The notes under the pieces were generated by a model. The model had not been told where the DNA came from, did no database searches, and worked only from the letters and a program-made list of their open reading frames with translations. The translations under genes were made by a program, and so were the position numbers. From Lachnospiraceae bacterium (GTDB taxonomy: Bacteria > Bacillota > Clostridia > Lachnospirales > Lachnospiraceae): a DNA stretch of 60,592 nucleotides. Below, one piece after another: positions 9,357 to 19,173 of this stretch. The DNA lies in assembly GCA_017442865.1 (NCBI GenBank), contig JAFRXK010000061.1, forward strand, positions 1 through 60,592, written 5' to 3'. How positions within the stretch are numbered: position 1 is the first letter of the stretch; the number at the start of each line of letters is the position of its first letter.

Positions 9357-9422
9357 AACAACATGATACCTGCGGATTGCTACGCACTACGTGCTCCCGC
9401 AATCCGCAGGTATTATGTTGTT
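9357..9422. terminator. Nested 24-bp hairpin after the flavodoxin gene
   Basis: Outer arms 9357-9380 and 9399-9422 pair over 24 bases with a single G-U; the loop contains a second perfect hairpin GCAC-TAC-GTGC (9384-9394). It begins 12 bases after the flavodoxin stop on the minus strand. There is no U-run, so intrinsic termination is uncertain, and a mobile or structural hairpin element is an alternative. Confidence 0.5.
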
Positions 9423-9433
9423 TAAACCGGCCG

Positions 9434-9916
9434 TTATAATCCGAGATTCTTTATCCAGTCTTTAAGCTCATCTACCGACACTCTTGATGAAAATCTTTTT
9501 CCTTCAACGACCTTTGCACCTTTTCCTGCAAGCTCCTGCATACGTTTTGCACTCTCTCCTAGTCCGCTGCCGCCCGATGTTGCAAACGGCACTATTGTCT
9601 TTCCATTAAAATCATATGCTTCAAGGAAGGTATCGATTATAGATGGTTCGCGGTACCACCAAATAGGAAAGCCCACAAACACAACCTCTGCGCCTTCAAC
9701 ATCCGCATCAGCATCAGCCAGAGCAGGTCTGCAGGATAAATCCTGCATTTCAATGGTGCTTCGTGATTTCTTGTTCATCCAGTTAAGGTCTGCCTTGGTG
9801 TACAAAACCTCAGGCTTTATCTCGTACAAATCTGCACCTGCCGCCTCAGCAAGCTTTTTCGCTGCCTTTTCCGTAACACCGCTCGCACTAAAATATGCCA
9901 CCAGATATTTTTCCAT
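9434..9916 (-). CDS. Flavodoxin family protein
   Basis: 160 aa from the ATG at 9914-9916, which follows GGAGGT by seven bases. The N-terminus (LVAYFSASGVTEKAAKKLAEA) is the FMN phosphate-binding strand-loop-helix, with WWYREP and ATSGGSGLG as later flavin contacts. This set matches the flavodoxin_4 group of small cytosolic flavoproteins, often annotated as NAD(P)H-dependent oxidoreductases. Electron partner unknown. It stands alone between hairpins and the ABC gene. Confidence 0.88.
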   Translation of the reverse strand: MEKYLVAYFSASGVTEKAAKKLAEAAGADLYEIKPEVLYTKADLNWMNKKSRSTIEMQDLSCRPALADADADVEGAEVVFVGFPIWWYREPSIIDTFLEAYDFNGKTIVPFATSGGSGLGESAKRMQELAGKGAKVVEGKRFSSRVSVDELKDWIKNLGL

Positions 9917-9990
9917 AGTATAAACCTCCATTCATAAATTACACTTCTTTTATATCTATATAATTATTACTCTGTCTTATATAATAATCA

Positions 9991-12900
9991 TTACTCTGTT
10001 CTGAGCGCAGTTACAGGGTCCTTCTTTGCCGCCTTCTTTGAAGGAATAAGACCTCCGATAAGCGTCAGTATGACACTTATTATAACCAGGATTACCGCTC
10101 CCCAGAACGGAAGTATCGCACTTACATCATTGTTGTCCGCAACCGCATGAATAATCATATTACCCGGTATCAGAAGCAGCAGCGCCGTACCGATACCGAT
10201 TACTCCGGCGAGGAGACCTATGATAAATGTCTCCGCATTGAACACCTGAGAAATATTTCTCTTTGATGCGCCGATTGCCCTTAAAATACCGATTTCCTTT
10301 GTACGCTCAAGCACCGAAATATAGGTAATAATACCAATCATAATTGAGGAAACTATGAGGGAAATTGCCACGAACGCTATCAAAACATAGCTTATAGTAT
10401 CAATAATATCCGTAACGGATGACATAAGTGTGCCTACATAGTCTGTATAAGATATCACCTTATCCTCGTCGCCATCGTTCTCCATCCTGGTGTTGTAACT
10501 GTCAATCAGCTCAATTATGGAATTCTTGCTGTCAAAATCCTTCGGATAAATTGAAATTGCATAAGGCTCATCTGCATCAGCATAATTTAATTTTCTTAAA
10601 TTGCCCTCATAAGTGCTGTTTTCAACTGACATCATGGACATCATAAGCTCCGAAAATTCATCTGCGTTCATGTTCGGGTTAATGGCGTCCTTAAACGCCT
10701 CTGCATCAAATGAAAATGCACTCTGCATATTTTCAGCCATCTTCTGCATCGAATCCGCCATCTGCCTTGATATCTCCGAAGACAGCTGACCCATCACAGA
10801 TGTCATCTGCTTTTGAATCTCAGATGATATCTGTCCTGCCATATCCGACATGGCGCTTCCCATCTGCTTTTGGATAGCGTCGCCATAGCCGGACATAATC
10901 TGTGCGAAAGACTTCTCAAACTGCTTCGAAATTTCTTCGGTATTGACAGCCTTTTGTATACCCTCCGAAAGAATGCTGCGTCCGGCATCACTGCCAAGAT
11001 ACGCTGCAAATGAATCCATAAGTTTTGACGGCTGCGGCAGCTCATTTTCCAAGGAATAATCCTCGTATCCCTGATACAGCCTGTTCATAAGCGCCGCCAG
11101 TTCCTCCTCTGAAAGCCCCGCTTCAGAAAGCTTTGCATTTATATCCTGGACAAAGGAATTAATCTTTGCCTGAACCTCTACAGTATTTAAGTATTCATTT
11201 ATATATGCAGGAAGAAGGCTTATATCCTCAGCTCCCTTTTCCTCGATATAGCCCGGAAGCCCTGACATAATATCGCTTATCATATCCGTGACAGTCTGTG
11301 TTTTCGGAAGCGCCTGAGCAACCCCGCTTAATACATCTTCAACCTCGCTGCGAATAATCGTTCTTGCATTGTCCGAGCGAAGATACTGTCCGAGCGCCTC
11401 GCCAAGCTTTGAATAATCTGTCGAAGGGTCCTTTGCGGCCTCTGCCATATAACCATTCACAAGCTCACCAAACATCCTCTGCATTTCTTCGGAGGAAATA
11501 TCGACGCTTATATTTTTAAGCATATCCTCTAAATTGATTCCCTGCATATCAGGCGCAGGCGTGACATTATCAAAATTCAAGCCCGACATATCTATTGATG
11601 AAAAATCCATGCCGGATAGGTCAAATTGAAGTCCCGACATATCCATTGATGAAAAGTCCATGCCCTCAAACATCGAAGGGTCGAAATTCATCATATCGCT
11701 GTCAACGTCAAACGCCTTCTTAAGAGCCTCTTCGTCAATAGAAAAAAGACTGCTCAAATCCATTGCGCTTCCTTCTTTTGCATCCGAAAACTTCTTTCCG
11801 GTAAATACATCCACCTCAGGGTTTTCAAGCTGCTTTCCGACAATCTCGCTGTCTTTATTCTGTTCGATTATATAATCTATCAGAGAATTATGATAATAAA
11901 TTCCACCGCTGAGCATTGCGGCGCCGGACGAGCTTTCAGGCTTAACCACGCCCACTATGGTAAGGTCCTCACCATTTTTAAGCAGGTTTTTCATGTACTG
12001 CTTATTGTCCTTTTTATCTACAAATACATCATAATTATCATCATATTCATAATAGTCCGTGGCATCTGCAAGCTTAAAGCTTATATCTATAAAATCCTTG
12101 TATTTAAATGTGCCGGGCTCAGAGGTAATATTTATATCCTCGCCCTTGAAATACAATTCTATCATCTTATCAAGCTCTGAGGAGTCCTTAAAACCTACGG
12201 CATACAATACCAGGTCCAGCACCCTGCCATCTGCCGAAAGCACAAGCACACATTCATTGTGATTTTCAGGCCACCTTCCTGCCATCACCTCGTACTGCTC
12301 ACGGTAAAGCTTTTCATTTTCAGGAAGAGGCATAAATACATCCATGCTCATCATAGGATTCATGCCGGACATCTGCATGCTTGCGCCGCCGCTAAGCGCC
12401 GCAAAGGTCTGGTCAGGATTCACCTGACGATAGCTGCCGTCATCAGCCACGCGGTAAATATGCGGAGCAACATTGTAGGTATACTCAACCGCATTTGCAT
12501 ATTTCATAACGCCACTGTTACTGTCTTCAAGATATGCCTTAAATGACTTCAAATCGTTTGAAGAAATCTGCGAGAACACTGAGCTTAATGTCTGAAGCTC
12601 CCTTACCTCAGCGTCAGAGTTCTCCTCCTTTATAACGCCCATTCTCTCCATAAATGACGTAATATCAATGTTCTTATTCTGAATGGCAAGCGGATATTCC
12701 GAAAGCGTATCCTCCTCCACATGCTTGATATAGGTATTGACACCATTCGACAAAGACAAAATCAGCGCAATGCCTATAATACCGATTGAGCCGGCAAATG
12801 CGGTTAAAATTGTCCTGCCCTTTTTCGTGCGCAGATTGTTGAAGCTTAACGCAAGTGAGGTTAAAAATGACATAGAGGACTTGCCCATGTTTTTGTGCTC

Positions 12901-13605
12901 CGGTGCCTTAAGACCCTTAGCATCCGGTGTAAAGGAGTCCGAATCGTCTATTATCTTTCCGTCGCGCAGCTTTACAATACGTGTCGCATACTCCTCGGCA
13001 AGCTCCGGGTTATGCGTTACCATAACAACGAGGCGGTCCTTTGCGACCTCCTTTAAAAGGTTCATAACCTGGATGCTCGTTTCTGTATCAAGCGCTCCCG
13101 TCGGCTCATCCGCCAGCAGAATATCAGGATCATTCACAAGTGCTCTTGCAATTGCGACTCTCTGCATCTGACCGCCCGACATCTGATTCGGTCTTTTATG
13201 CAGCTGGTTTCCAAGTCCGACCTCTTCAAGCGCCTTCTTCGCTCTTTTTCTTCTCTCTCCCCTTGAAATACCCGAAATCGTAAGTGCAAGCTCAACATTT
13301 GCAAGCACTGACTGGTGCGGTATCAGGTTGTAGCTCTGAAAAACGAAGCCTATTGTGTGGTTTCTGTAGGAATCCCAGTCCCTGTCCTTATATTTCTTGG
13401 TTGAAATACCATTGATTATCAAATCACCGCTGTCATAACGGTCAAGTCCGCCGATAATATTTAAAAGCGTGGTCTTTCCCGAACCGCTCGGTCCTAAAAT
13501 CGCCACAAATTCATTGTCACGAAGATTCAGGCTCACATTGTCAAGCGCAGTCTGTGTCAAATCTCCCGTAACATATTTTTTGCATATATTCTTAATCTGA
13601 AGCAT
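9991..13605 (-). CDS. MacB-like ABC transporter, ATPase and permease fused, with large extracytoplasmic domain
   Basis: 1204 aa from the ATG at 13603-13605 (AAGGAG upstream). Residues about 1-225 are the ATPase: Walker A GPSGSGKTT, signature SGGQMQRVAIARAL, Walker B ILLADEPTGALD. One membrane segment (about 260-285) leads into an unusually long external domain of about 750 residues, then three C-terminal FtsX-type segments. Type VII ABC proteins work as mechanotransmitters or antimicrobial-peptide exporters rather than importers. The external domain holds a Met/Ser/Asp-rich repeat near residues 650-690 and Met-rich amphipathic helices (MSDMAGQISSEIQKQM) later. Specific substrate unknown. Confidence 0.9.
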   Translation of the reverse strand: MLQIKNICKKYVTGDLTQTALDNVSLNLRDNEFVAILGPSGSGKTTLLNIIGGLDRYDSGDLIINGISTKKYKDRDWDSYRNHTIGFVFQSYNLIPHQSVLANVELALTISGISRGERRKRAKKALEEVGLGNQLHKRPNQMSGGQMQRVAIARALVNDPDILLADEPTGALDTETSIQVMNLLKEVAKDRLVVMVTHNPELAEEYATRIVKLRDGKIIDDSDSFTPDAKGLKAPEHKNMGKSSMSFLTSLALSFNNLRTKKGRTILTAFAGSIGIIGIALILSLSNGVNTYIKHVEEDTLSEYPLAIQNKNIDITSFMERMGVIKEENSDAEVRELQTLSSVFSQISSNDLKSFKAYLEDSNSGVMKYANAVEYTYNVAPHIYRVADDGSYRQVNPDQTFAALSGGASMQMSGMNPMMSMDVFMPLPENEKLYREQYEVMAGRWPENHNECVLVLSADGRVLDLVLYAVGFKDSSELDKMIELYFKGEDINITSEPGTFKYKDFIDISFKLADATDYYEYDDNYDVFVDKKDNKQYMKNLLKNGEDLTIVGVVKPESSSGAAMLSGGIYYHNSLIDYIIEQNKDSEIVGKQLENPEVDVFTGKKFSDAKEGSAMDLSSLFSIDEEALKKAFDVDSDMMNFDPSMFEGMDFSSMDMSGLQFDLSGMDFSSIDMSGLNFDNVTPAPDMQGINLEDMLKNISVDISSEEMQRMFGELVNGYMAEAAKDPSTDYSKLGEALGQYLRSDNARTIIRSEVEDVLSGVAQALPKTQTVTDMISDIMSGLPGYIEEKGAEDISLLPAYINEYLNTVEVQAKINSFVQDINAKLSEAGLSEEELAALMNRLYQGYEDYSLENELPQPSKLMDSFAAYLGSDAGRSILSEGIQKAVNTEEISKQFEKSFAQIMSGYGDAIQKQMGSAMSDMAGQISSEIQKQMTSVMGQLSSEISRQMADSMQKMAENMQSAFSFDAEAFKDAINPNMNADEFSELMMSMMSVENSTYEGNLRKLNYADADEPYAISIYPKDFDSKNSIIELIDSYNTRMENDGDEDKVISYTDYVGTLMSSVTDIIDTISYVLIAFVAISLIVSSIMIGIITYISVLERTKEIGILRAIGASKRNISQVFNAETFIIGLLAGVIGIGTALLLLIPGNMIIHAVADNNDVSAILPFWGAVILVIISVILTLIGGLIPSKKAAKKDPVTALRTE

Positions 13606-13756
13606 ATAATCGCTCTCCTTTTTGCGGATATAAATATCATCCCCGCACATTCCTGCAGGATATCTACTCATACTGCAATTCAAGTAATATTTTTAAGTAT
13701 CATTTGTATTGATTATATACAACAAATCAGTAACTTCAATACATGTTTCTGATATT

Positions 13757-14287
13757 TTATAAATAATTTATGTACTCTTTAAATTCCGGCGTCTGCGACC
13801 AGTATTTTATGCCCCAGTTTTCAAAGCTCCACTCTTCCATATATTCATTACATTCATAATCAATGTAGTACAAAAGTCCGTCCCTCACTACAAAATTCGT
13901 TGGAAAATAATCAATATTCAAATTCTTTTTATGCGAAAGCCGCGCCATATCGCGCACCTGTGGAAAAAATTCTTCTACATACTTTCCTTCTTTTACAAGC
14001 TCGAAAATCGTAGGTCCCTCGATATACTCCTTTAAAATGCGCTCATTTGGCACATCTGCATCTATCATAAGCGGTATGCGTATACCGGCATCCTTAAGCC
14101 GCCTGTAATCATTAAGCTCTGCCTCAATTTTATTACCAAAGTTATAATAATCGCATGGCTCATGATGTATCTGCTTTAGGACATAAAGCGCGCCTTTCCT
14201 TTTGGCAAGGTATGAATATCCGCCCTTGCCGTGTCCAAGCAATCTGATAATACTGTATGAATTATTATTAACAGATAATTCGTCCAT
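13757..14287 (-). CDS. Small protein-kinase-fold protein
   Basis: 176 aa. A glycine-rich loop GHGKGGYSYLAK (about 18-29) is followed by an invariant-type Lys in YVLKQIHHEP, a catalytic-loop-like NIDYFPTNFV (HxDxxxxN with His replaced by Asn) and a DFG-like IDYE. It is shorter than a full Ser/Thr kinase and may be a minimal kinase of the Rio/lipopolysaccharide-kinase type. It begins 20 bases after the stop of the ABC exporter pair, with a GGGGGAG ribosome site, so it is probably the last gene of that operon. Substrate unknown. Confidence 0.65.
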   Translation of the reverse strand: MDELSVNNNSYSIIRLLGHGKGGYSYLAKRKGALYVLKQIHHEPCDYYNFGNKIEAELNDYRRLKDAGIRIPLMIDADVPNERILKEYIEGPTIFELVKEGKYVEEFFPQVRDMARLSHKKNLNIDYFPTNFVVRDGLLYYIDYECNEYMEEWSFENWGIKYWSQTPEFKEYINYL

Positions 14288-14307
14288 ACTTCTCCCCCGA
14301 TATAGTT

Positions 14308-16122
14308 TTACGTTGCATTTCCTGCAAACTGGGTCATGTAGAGCTTATAATAATTGCCCTTTAGCTTAAGCAGCTCATCATGCGTGCCGGTCTCTATGAT
14401 GTGTCCCTTGTCCATTACAACTATCTGGTCCGCATCCTGAATTGTCGAAAGACGGTGTGCAATTATAAGGCTGGTTCTGTCCTTCATAAGCTCTATCATG
14501 GCATTTTGTATGTGCTTTTCGGTTCTGGTGTCGACGCTTGAGGTTGCCTCATCAAGAATGAGTATCTTAGGATATGACAAAAATGCACGTCCTATGGTAA
14601 GCAGCTGCCTTTGTCCCTGCGACAGATTTGCTCCTGCTGCCGTAAGTACCGTATCATATCCGTCGGACAATACCGCAACCACCTTGTCACAGTTTGCGCT
14701 TTCTGCCGCTTCTATCATCTTCTTATCAGAAATGGTGCTGTCGGCATATTTTAAATTAGCACGCACGGTGTCCGTGAAAAGCACTGTGTCCTGCAGCACT
14801 ATACCAATTGAATCCCTGAGCACATCACAGGATATATCCTTTATATTCTCACCATCCACGGTAATGCTTCCGCTGTCAATATCGTAAAAACGCATCAGAA
14901 GGTTAACTATCGTGGTCTTTCCCGAACCGGTCGAACCGACCAGCGCTATTTTCTTTCCTGCCTCAACCCTGAGATTGAAATCATATATTACCTGCTTACC
15001 CGGCACATAGCTGAAATTTACATTTTTAAATTCGATGACACCCTCTGTAATCGGTAGCACCTTCTCGCCGCTCTTGTCCTCCTCAGGAGTATCCATTATG
15101 TCAAAAATACGCTCTGCGCCCGCAACTGCGGTCTCAATCTGACCGTAAAGCTGCGCAAGCTCATTTATAGGTCTTGAAAACTGCTTTGAGTAAATAACAA
15201 AGGCTGAAATCACGCCTACGGATATCATGCCCCTAAGCGCAAACCACGCACCAAACGCAGCCACAATAACAAAGGATAAGTTGTTGAGCATGTTCATAAG
15301 CGGTCCCATAGCATTGCCTATAATATCCGCAATAATGCCTGCCCTTGTAAGCTCGTCGCTCGCCTCGCTGAATTCTTCAATGGTTCTTTCCTGAAGATTG
15401 TACGCCGTAACGGTTTTGGTCGCTGTTACCTTCTCCTCCACGATACCGTTTAACTGTCCTAAAAGCTTCTGCCTCTTAAGGTAATAGCGGCGCATGAGCT
15501 TTGACATAACCCTCGTAACCACCACCGACAAAATAACTGTCGTAAATGTAAGCAGAGTCAGCGGTACGCTGTAGGAAAGCATTACTGCCACAGTTCCTAT
15601 AAGCATCAGCACGCCCGAAAACAGTGATGAAAGCGACTGGCTGATAACCGTTGACACATTCTCAGCGTCATTTGTCATGCGGCTCATAATATCTCCGTGC
15701 GAATGATTATCAATATAAGGTACAGGAAGATTTATTACCCTTCCAAAAAGCTCCGAGCGAAGCCTGTAGATAACTCTCTGCGACAGTCTCGCCGAGAAAA
15801 AGCCCTGCAAAAGCGTTGCCGCACCGTGAATTATATAAACCGCCAGCATAATTGCAAGCACCCATGGTATCTTTGAAAAACTGCCCTCTACAAGATGGTT
15901 GATTGCCCTGCTTAACATGCTCGGTGCAGTCACGCTTGCCACGACCGCAATCACAACCACTGCCGCCAGAGCGGCAACATATTTAACCTCCGGCTTAAAA
16001 TATCCCACCAGCCTGCGCAGTGTCCTTTTACCGTCCTTCGGTTTTTCAACAGGCGCTCCCATTCCGCGGCGGCGTGCAAAGCCCTGCTGTGCTACTGATG
16101 ATTTTACCTGTGTATCACTCAT
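14308..16122 (-). CDS. ABC exporter half-transporter, catalytically complete subunit
   Basis: 604 aa: six membrane segments (about 50-330) then an ATPase. Walker A GSTGSGKTT, signature LSQGQRQLLTIGRA, Walker B ILILDEATSSVD with the catalytic Glu, and switch His in IIAHRLS are all present. The N-terminus has a basic, glycine-rich tail. The start overlaps the stop of the upstream half-transporter by four bases (ATGA), so the two are translationally coupled and should form a heterodimer of the multidrug type. Probably exports hydrophobic compounds; substrate is unknown. Confidence 0.92.
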   Translation of the reverse strand: MSDTQVKSSVAQQGFARRRGMGAPVEKPKDGKRTLRRLVGYFKPEVKYVAALAAVVVIAVVASVTAPSMLSRAINHLVEGSFSKIPWVLAIMLAVYIIHGAATLLQGFFSARLSQRVIYRLRSELFGRVINLPVPYIDNHSHGDIMSRMTNDAENVSTVISQSLSSLFSGVLMLIGTVAVMLSYSVPLTLLTFTTVILSVVVTRVMSKLMRRYYLKRQKLLGQLNGIVEEKVTATKTVTAYNLQERTIEEFSEASDELTRAGIIADIIGNAMGPLMNMLNNLSFVIVAAFGAWFALRGMISVGVISAFVIYSKQFSRPINELAQLYGQIETAVAGAERIFDIMDTPEEDKSGEKVLPITEGVIEFKNVNFSYVPGKQVIYDFNLRVEAGKKIALVGSTGSGKTTIVNLLMRFYDIDSGSITVDGENIKDISCDVLRDSIGIVLQDTVLFTDTVRANLKYADSTISDKKMIEAAESANCDKVVAVLSDGYDTVLTAAGANLSQGQRQLLTIGRAFLSYPKILILDEATSSVDTRTEKHIQNAMIELMKDRTSLIIAHRLSTIQDADQIVVMDKGHIIETGTHDELLKLKGNYYKLYMTQFAGNAT

Positions 16123-18002
16123 GACTGCTCTCCCTCCTGCTTAAGCTGTGAATCGTAAATATCCCTGTAAACCGGACTGGTCTTAAGAAGTGCATCATGC
16201 GTTCCAACCGCAGCGATTGTGCCTGCGTCGAGCACCACAATACGGTCTGCATTTTTCACGGATGCTATTCTCTGTGCAATAATAATTTTCGTCACATCCG
16301 AATATCCGGCGTTCAGAGCCTCATAAAGCCTTGCCTCCGTTTTAAGGTCAAGCGCACTTGTTGAATCGTCAAAAATAAGTATTTCGCTTCTCTTAAGCAG
16401 CGCCCTTGCAATAGCAATTCTCTGGCGCTGTCCGCCAGAAAGACTCATGCCTCTTTCGGCAACGGCGGTATCATATCCGTCCGGCTGCTCAAGAATAAAG
16501 TCCTCCGCCTGTGCCGCTCTCGCCGCCGCTGAAATCTCCTCTTGTGTGGCATCAGGTCTTCCTATAGCAATATTATCAATAATTGTCGTACTGAAAAGCT
16601 CGCTTTTCTGCAGGCACATCGTAACCTTGTCCCTAAGCTCATCCGGCTCATATTCCCGTACATCAACTCCATCGACCTTTACACTGCCCTGTGCCACATC
16701 ATAAAATCTCGGTATCAGATTAACCAGCGTGGATTTACCGCTTCCGGTAGAGCCGATAATCGCTAATGTCTCACCGCCCGCAATATCAAGATTAATATCG
16801 TGCAGCACCTCCTTGCCATTGTCCGCATAAACAAAGCTTACATCCTTAAAGCTTACTGTTCCCTTAGCCTTGCCTGCCGCTTTATAAGCATCCTCATTCT
16901 TACCGCCCGTTTTTGTATCTTTACCTTCTTTGCCGGTTTTGGCATATGAACCTTCTTTGCCGGTTTTGGCATCTTTACCTTCTTTGCCGGTTTTGGCATA
17001 TGAACCTTCCTTCCCGGAAGCATTTTCAAGCCTTTTAATATCCGGCTCAGTATCAATTACCTCTCCGAGTCGTCTTGCCGATGTCAGACCCCTTGATAAG
17101 GTCTGGAATATCATTGCTAACATCATCATGCCGTTAAGAATCTGCGAAATATATGTAACCGCCGCCATAACAGTACCCGGCGCAATACTTCCCTGCTGCA
17201 CCTGTACGCTTCCGACGTAAATAATGCCTACAACCGCAATATTGAGCACGATATTCATGACCGGACGTAAGAATGACATCATCATCTGCACATTAAACTG
17301 CGTATTCACAAGATGCCTGTTGGCGTCATCAAATTTCTTTGACTCGGACTTCTCCTGAACAAACGCCTTTACAACACGCACTCCGGCAACATTCTCCTGG
17401 ATAATGCCGTTAAGCTTATCAAGACTTTCCTGCAAAACCGTAAACAAAGGATTAGTCTTCCACACCACAAAAATCACATCAATAAGTATAAGCGGAAATG
17501 CGCACGCCACAATTGCTCCGAAGGATAAATCCAGCGAAAGCAGCGCCGTTGTACCGCCAATAAAGAACATAAGGCACCTTACAAAGCCTCTTATCATCTG
17601 CATAACAAGCTGCTGCACCTGCGATACGTCATTTGTAATACGTGTAATAAGCGAGCCCGTCGAAAAATCATCTGTCTGCTCAAACGAAAAATTCATAATC
17701 CTTTTAAAACAGGTCTTTCGCACATCATTGCCATAATTCTGCCCGGTTACATTTGCAAAAACTCCCGACAGGATTCCGCACAGTCCTCCGGCAATAACAA
17801 CGATAAGCATCCTTATGCCCACCGACACAACAAGACTGATATCCGACACTCCGTTATTATCCAGTCCGAGGATTCCGTTATTAACAATCTTCTCCATCAT
17901 CCTCGGCTGGTAAAGGTCAACATACACCTCGGCAATCATAAAGCCCGCTGCGAGTATCGCAAAATACCAGTATCTTTTAAGTAGTTTTAGCATAGTTTTC
18001 AT
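16119..18002 (-). CDS. ABC exporter half-transporter, degenerate-site subunit
   Basis: 627 aa with six membrane segments and an ATPase. Walker A GSTGSGKST and signature LSGGQRQRIAIARA are intact, but the Walker B reads ILIFDDSTSALD (Asp in place of catalytic Glu) and the switch reads IIAQRIAS (Gln in place of His). This is the known pattern of heterodimeric exporters with one non-hydrolysing site. Between membrane and ATPase domains (about 330-370) lies a repetitive linker of KTGKEG-type units. First gene of the operon with 14308-16122 and probably the kinase-fold gene. Confidence 0.92.
   Translation of the reverse strand: MKTMLKLLKRYWYFAILAAGFMIAEVYVDLYQPRMMEKIVNNGILGLDNNGVSDISLVVSVGIRMLIVVIAGGLCGILSGVFANVTGQNYGNDVRKTCFKRIMNFSFEQTDDFSTGSLITRITNDVSQVQQLVMQMIRGFVRCLMFFIGGTTALLSLDLSFGAIVACAFPLILIDVIFVVWKTNPLFTVLQESLDKLNGIIQENVAGVRVVKAFVQEKSESKKFDDANRHLVNTQFNVQMMMSFLRPVMNIVLNIAVVGIIYVGSVQVQQGSIAPGTVMAAVTYISQILNGMMMLAMIFQTLSRGLTSARRLGEVIDTEPDIKRLENASGKEGSYAKTGKEGKDAKTGKEGSYAKTGKEGKDTKTGGKNEDAYKAAGKAKGTVSFKDVSFVYADNGKEVLHDINLDIAGGETLAIIGSTGSGKSTLVNLIPRFYDVAQGSVKVDGVDVREYEPDELRDKVTMCLQKSELFSTTIIDNIAIGRPDATQEEISAAARAAQAEDFILEQPDGYDTAVAERGMSLSGGQRQRIAIARALLKRSEILIFDDSTSALDLKTEARLYEALNAGYSDVTKIIIAQRIASVKNADRIVVLDAGTIAAVGTHDALLKTSPVYRDIYDSQLKQEGEQS
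16920..17011. repeat. 27-bp coding minisatellite in the ABC exporter linker
   Basis: About three and a half in-frame 27-base units encode alternating KTGKEGSYA and KTGKEGKDA/T. The units differ only in the last five or six bases, implying recent slippage or recombination. Multiples of nine codons keep the frame, so copy number can change linker length without killing the gene. Confidence 0.85.
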
Positions 18003-18022
18003 AATGGTTTCCTATTCCTTCT

Positions 18023-19045
18023 TTATACTTCAATTTCTCCGCTCACTATCTTCTTATAATCCTCAAGATTCTTCTTCAGCAGCTTTGGAATATTTAGTTC
18101 GTAAGGGCATCTGTCAAGACATGCGCCGCAGTTTATACACTCTTCAATTCTGTTCATCTCCTGCTGCCAGTAGTCTGAAAGCCAGTTCTGTGAAGGCGCA
18201 CGCCTTACCATCTGGGACATTCTCGCACACTGGTTAATAATGATGCCGACTGTACATGGTGCGCAGTAGCCGCAGCCCCTGCAGAACTCGCCAAGAAGCT
18301 GTGTTCTGTCCCTTTCAATAAAGTCACGTATTTCGTCTGTCATCTGTGCTTCGTTATCAAAAAATCCAAGCCATTCGTCAAGCTCACTCTCCCTTTGTAT
18401 GCCCCAAATCGGAAGTACATTATACTGGCTCATAAACGCCATGCATGCATTCGAATTTGTAAGAAGTCCGCCTGACAATCCCTTCATCGCAATAAAGCCC
18501 ATGTCCGCCGCCTCACACGACTTTACAAGCGCAATATCCCTCTCGGACGCAAGATATGAAAACGGAAACTGCAGTGTCTCATAAAGTCCGCTTGCCACAA
18601 TCTCCTCCGCAATTCCAATCTTGTGCGCAGTAATTCCGATATGTCTTATCTTTCCCTGCTCCTTCGCCTTTTGCATAGCCTCATACATGCCTGTGCCGTC
18701 CTCCGGCGCATAGCACCTTTCCACGCAGTGGAACTGATAAACATCAAGATAATCCGTCTTAAGATTATTAAGCGATGTATGCAGCTCGCTCCAAAACTCC
18801 TCCGGCGTTTTCGCCATAGTCTTTGATGCAATATAAATTTTGTCGCGCATACCCGAAAATGCCGCTCCCAGCTTCTCTTCACTGTCTGAATATGCTCTTG
18901 CGGTATCAAAATATGTCATGCCTCCGTCATACGCCCTGTGCAAAAGTCTGACCGCCGTATTTAAGTCCACTCGCTGAATCGGCAGCGCACCAAAAGCGTT
19001 TTGAGGTGTTGTTATGCCTGTCCTGCCTAATGTTATAGTTTTCAT
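18023..19045 (-). CDS. Aldo/keto reductase with C-terminal [4Fe-4S] motifs
   Basis: 340 aa from the ATG at 19043-19045 (GGGAG upstream; the longer frame to 19123 lacks a site). The TIM-barrel AKR part shows YFDTARAYSDSE, IASKT and FHCVERC, corresponding to the Asp-Tyr-Lys-His catalytic set. The C-terminus adds CRGCGYCAPC and CINCGACLDRCP, ferredoxin-type cysteines, as in the large YakC/MSMEG-type clostridial AKRs. Cofactor and substrate are unknown. It ends 20 bases before the ABC exporter gene and may be in the same transcript. Confidence 0.88.
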   Translation of the reverse strand: MKTITLGRTGITTPQNAFGALPIQRVDLNTAVRLLHRAYDGGMTYFDTARAYSDSEEKLGAAFSGMRDKIYIASKTMAKTPEEFWSELHTSLNNLKTDYLDVYQFHCVERCYAPEDGTGMYEAMQKAKEQGKIRHIGITAHKIGIAEEIVASGLYETLQFPFSYLASERDIALVKSCEAADMGFIAMKGLSGGLLTNSNACMAFMSQYNVLPIWGIQRESELDEWLGFFDNEAQMTDEIRDFIERDRTQLLGEFCRGCGYCAPCTVGIIINQCARMSQMVRRAPSQNWLSDYWQQEMNRIEECINCGACLDRCPYELNIPKLLKKNLEDYKKIVSGEIEV

Positions 19046-19173
19046 ATATTTCTCCCTTTTTATAATTTTATTTTTAGATATTTGCAAAACACCTAAAATC
19101 ATGTGATTTTTCGGATTGTTCAAAAAATATTGATATTACCAACCCCATCTGCCATACTATCTATTCCACATAA

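Noticed and set aside
9164..9364. 66-aa minus-strand frame upstream of and overlapping the MATE start
   Set aside because: No ribosome site, overlaps the MATE start in another frame, and crosses the 9318-9350 hairpin.
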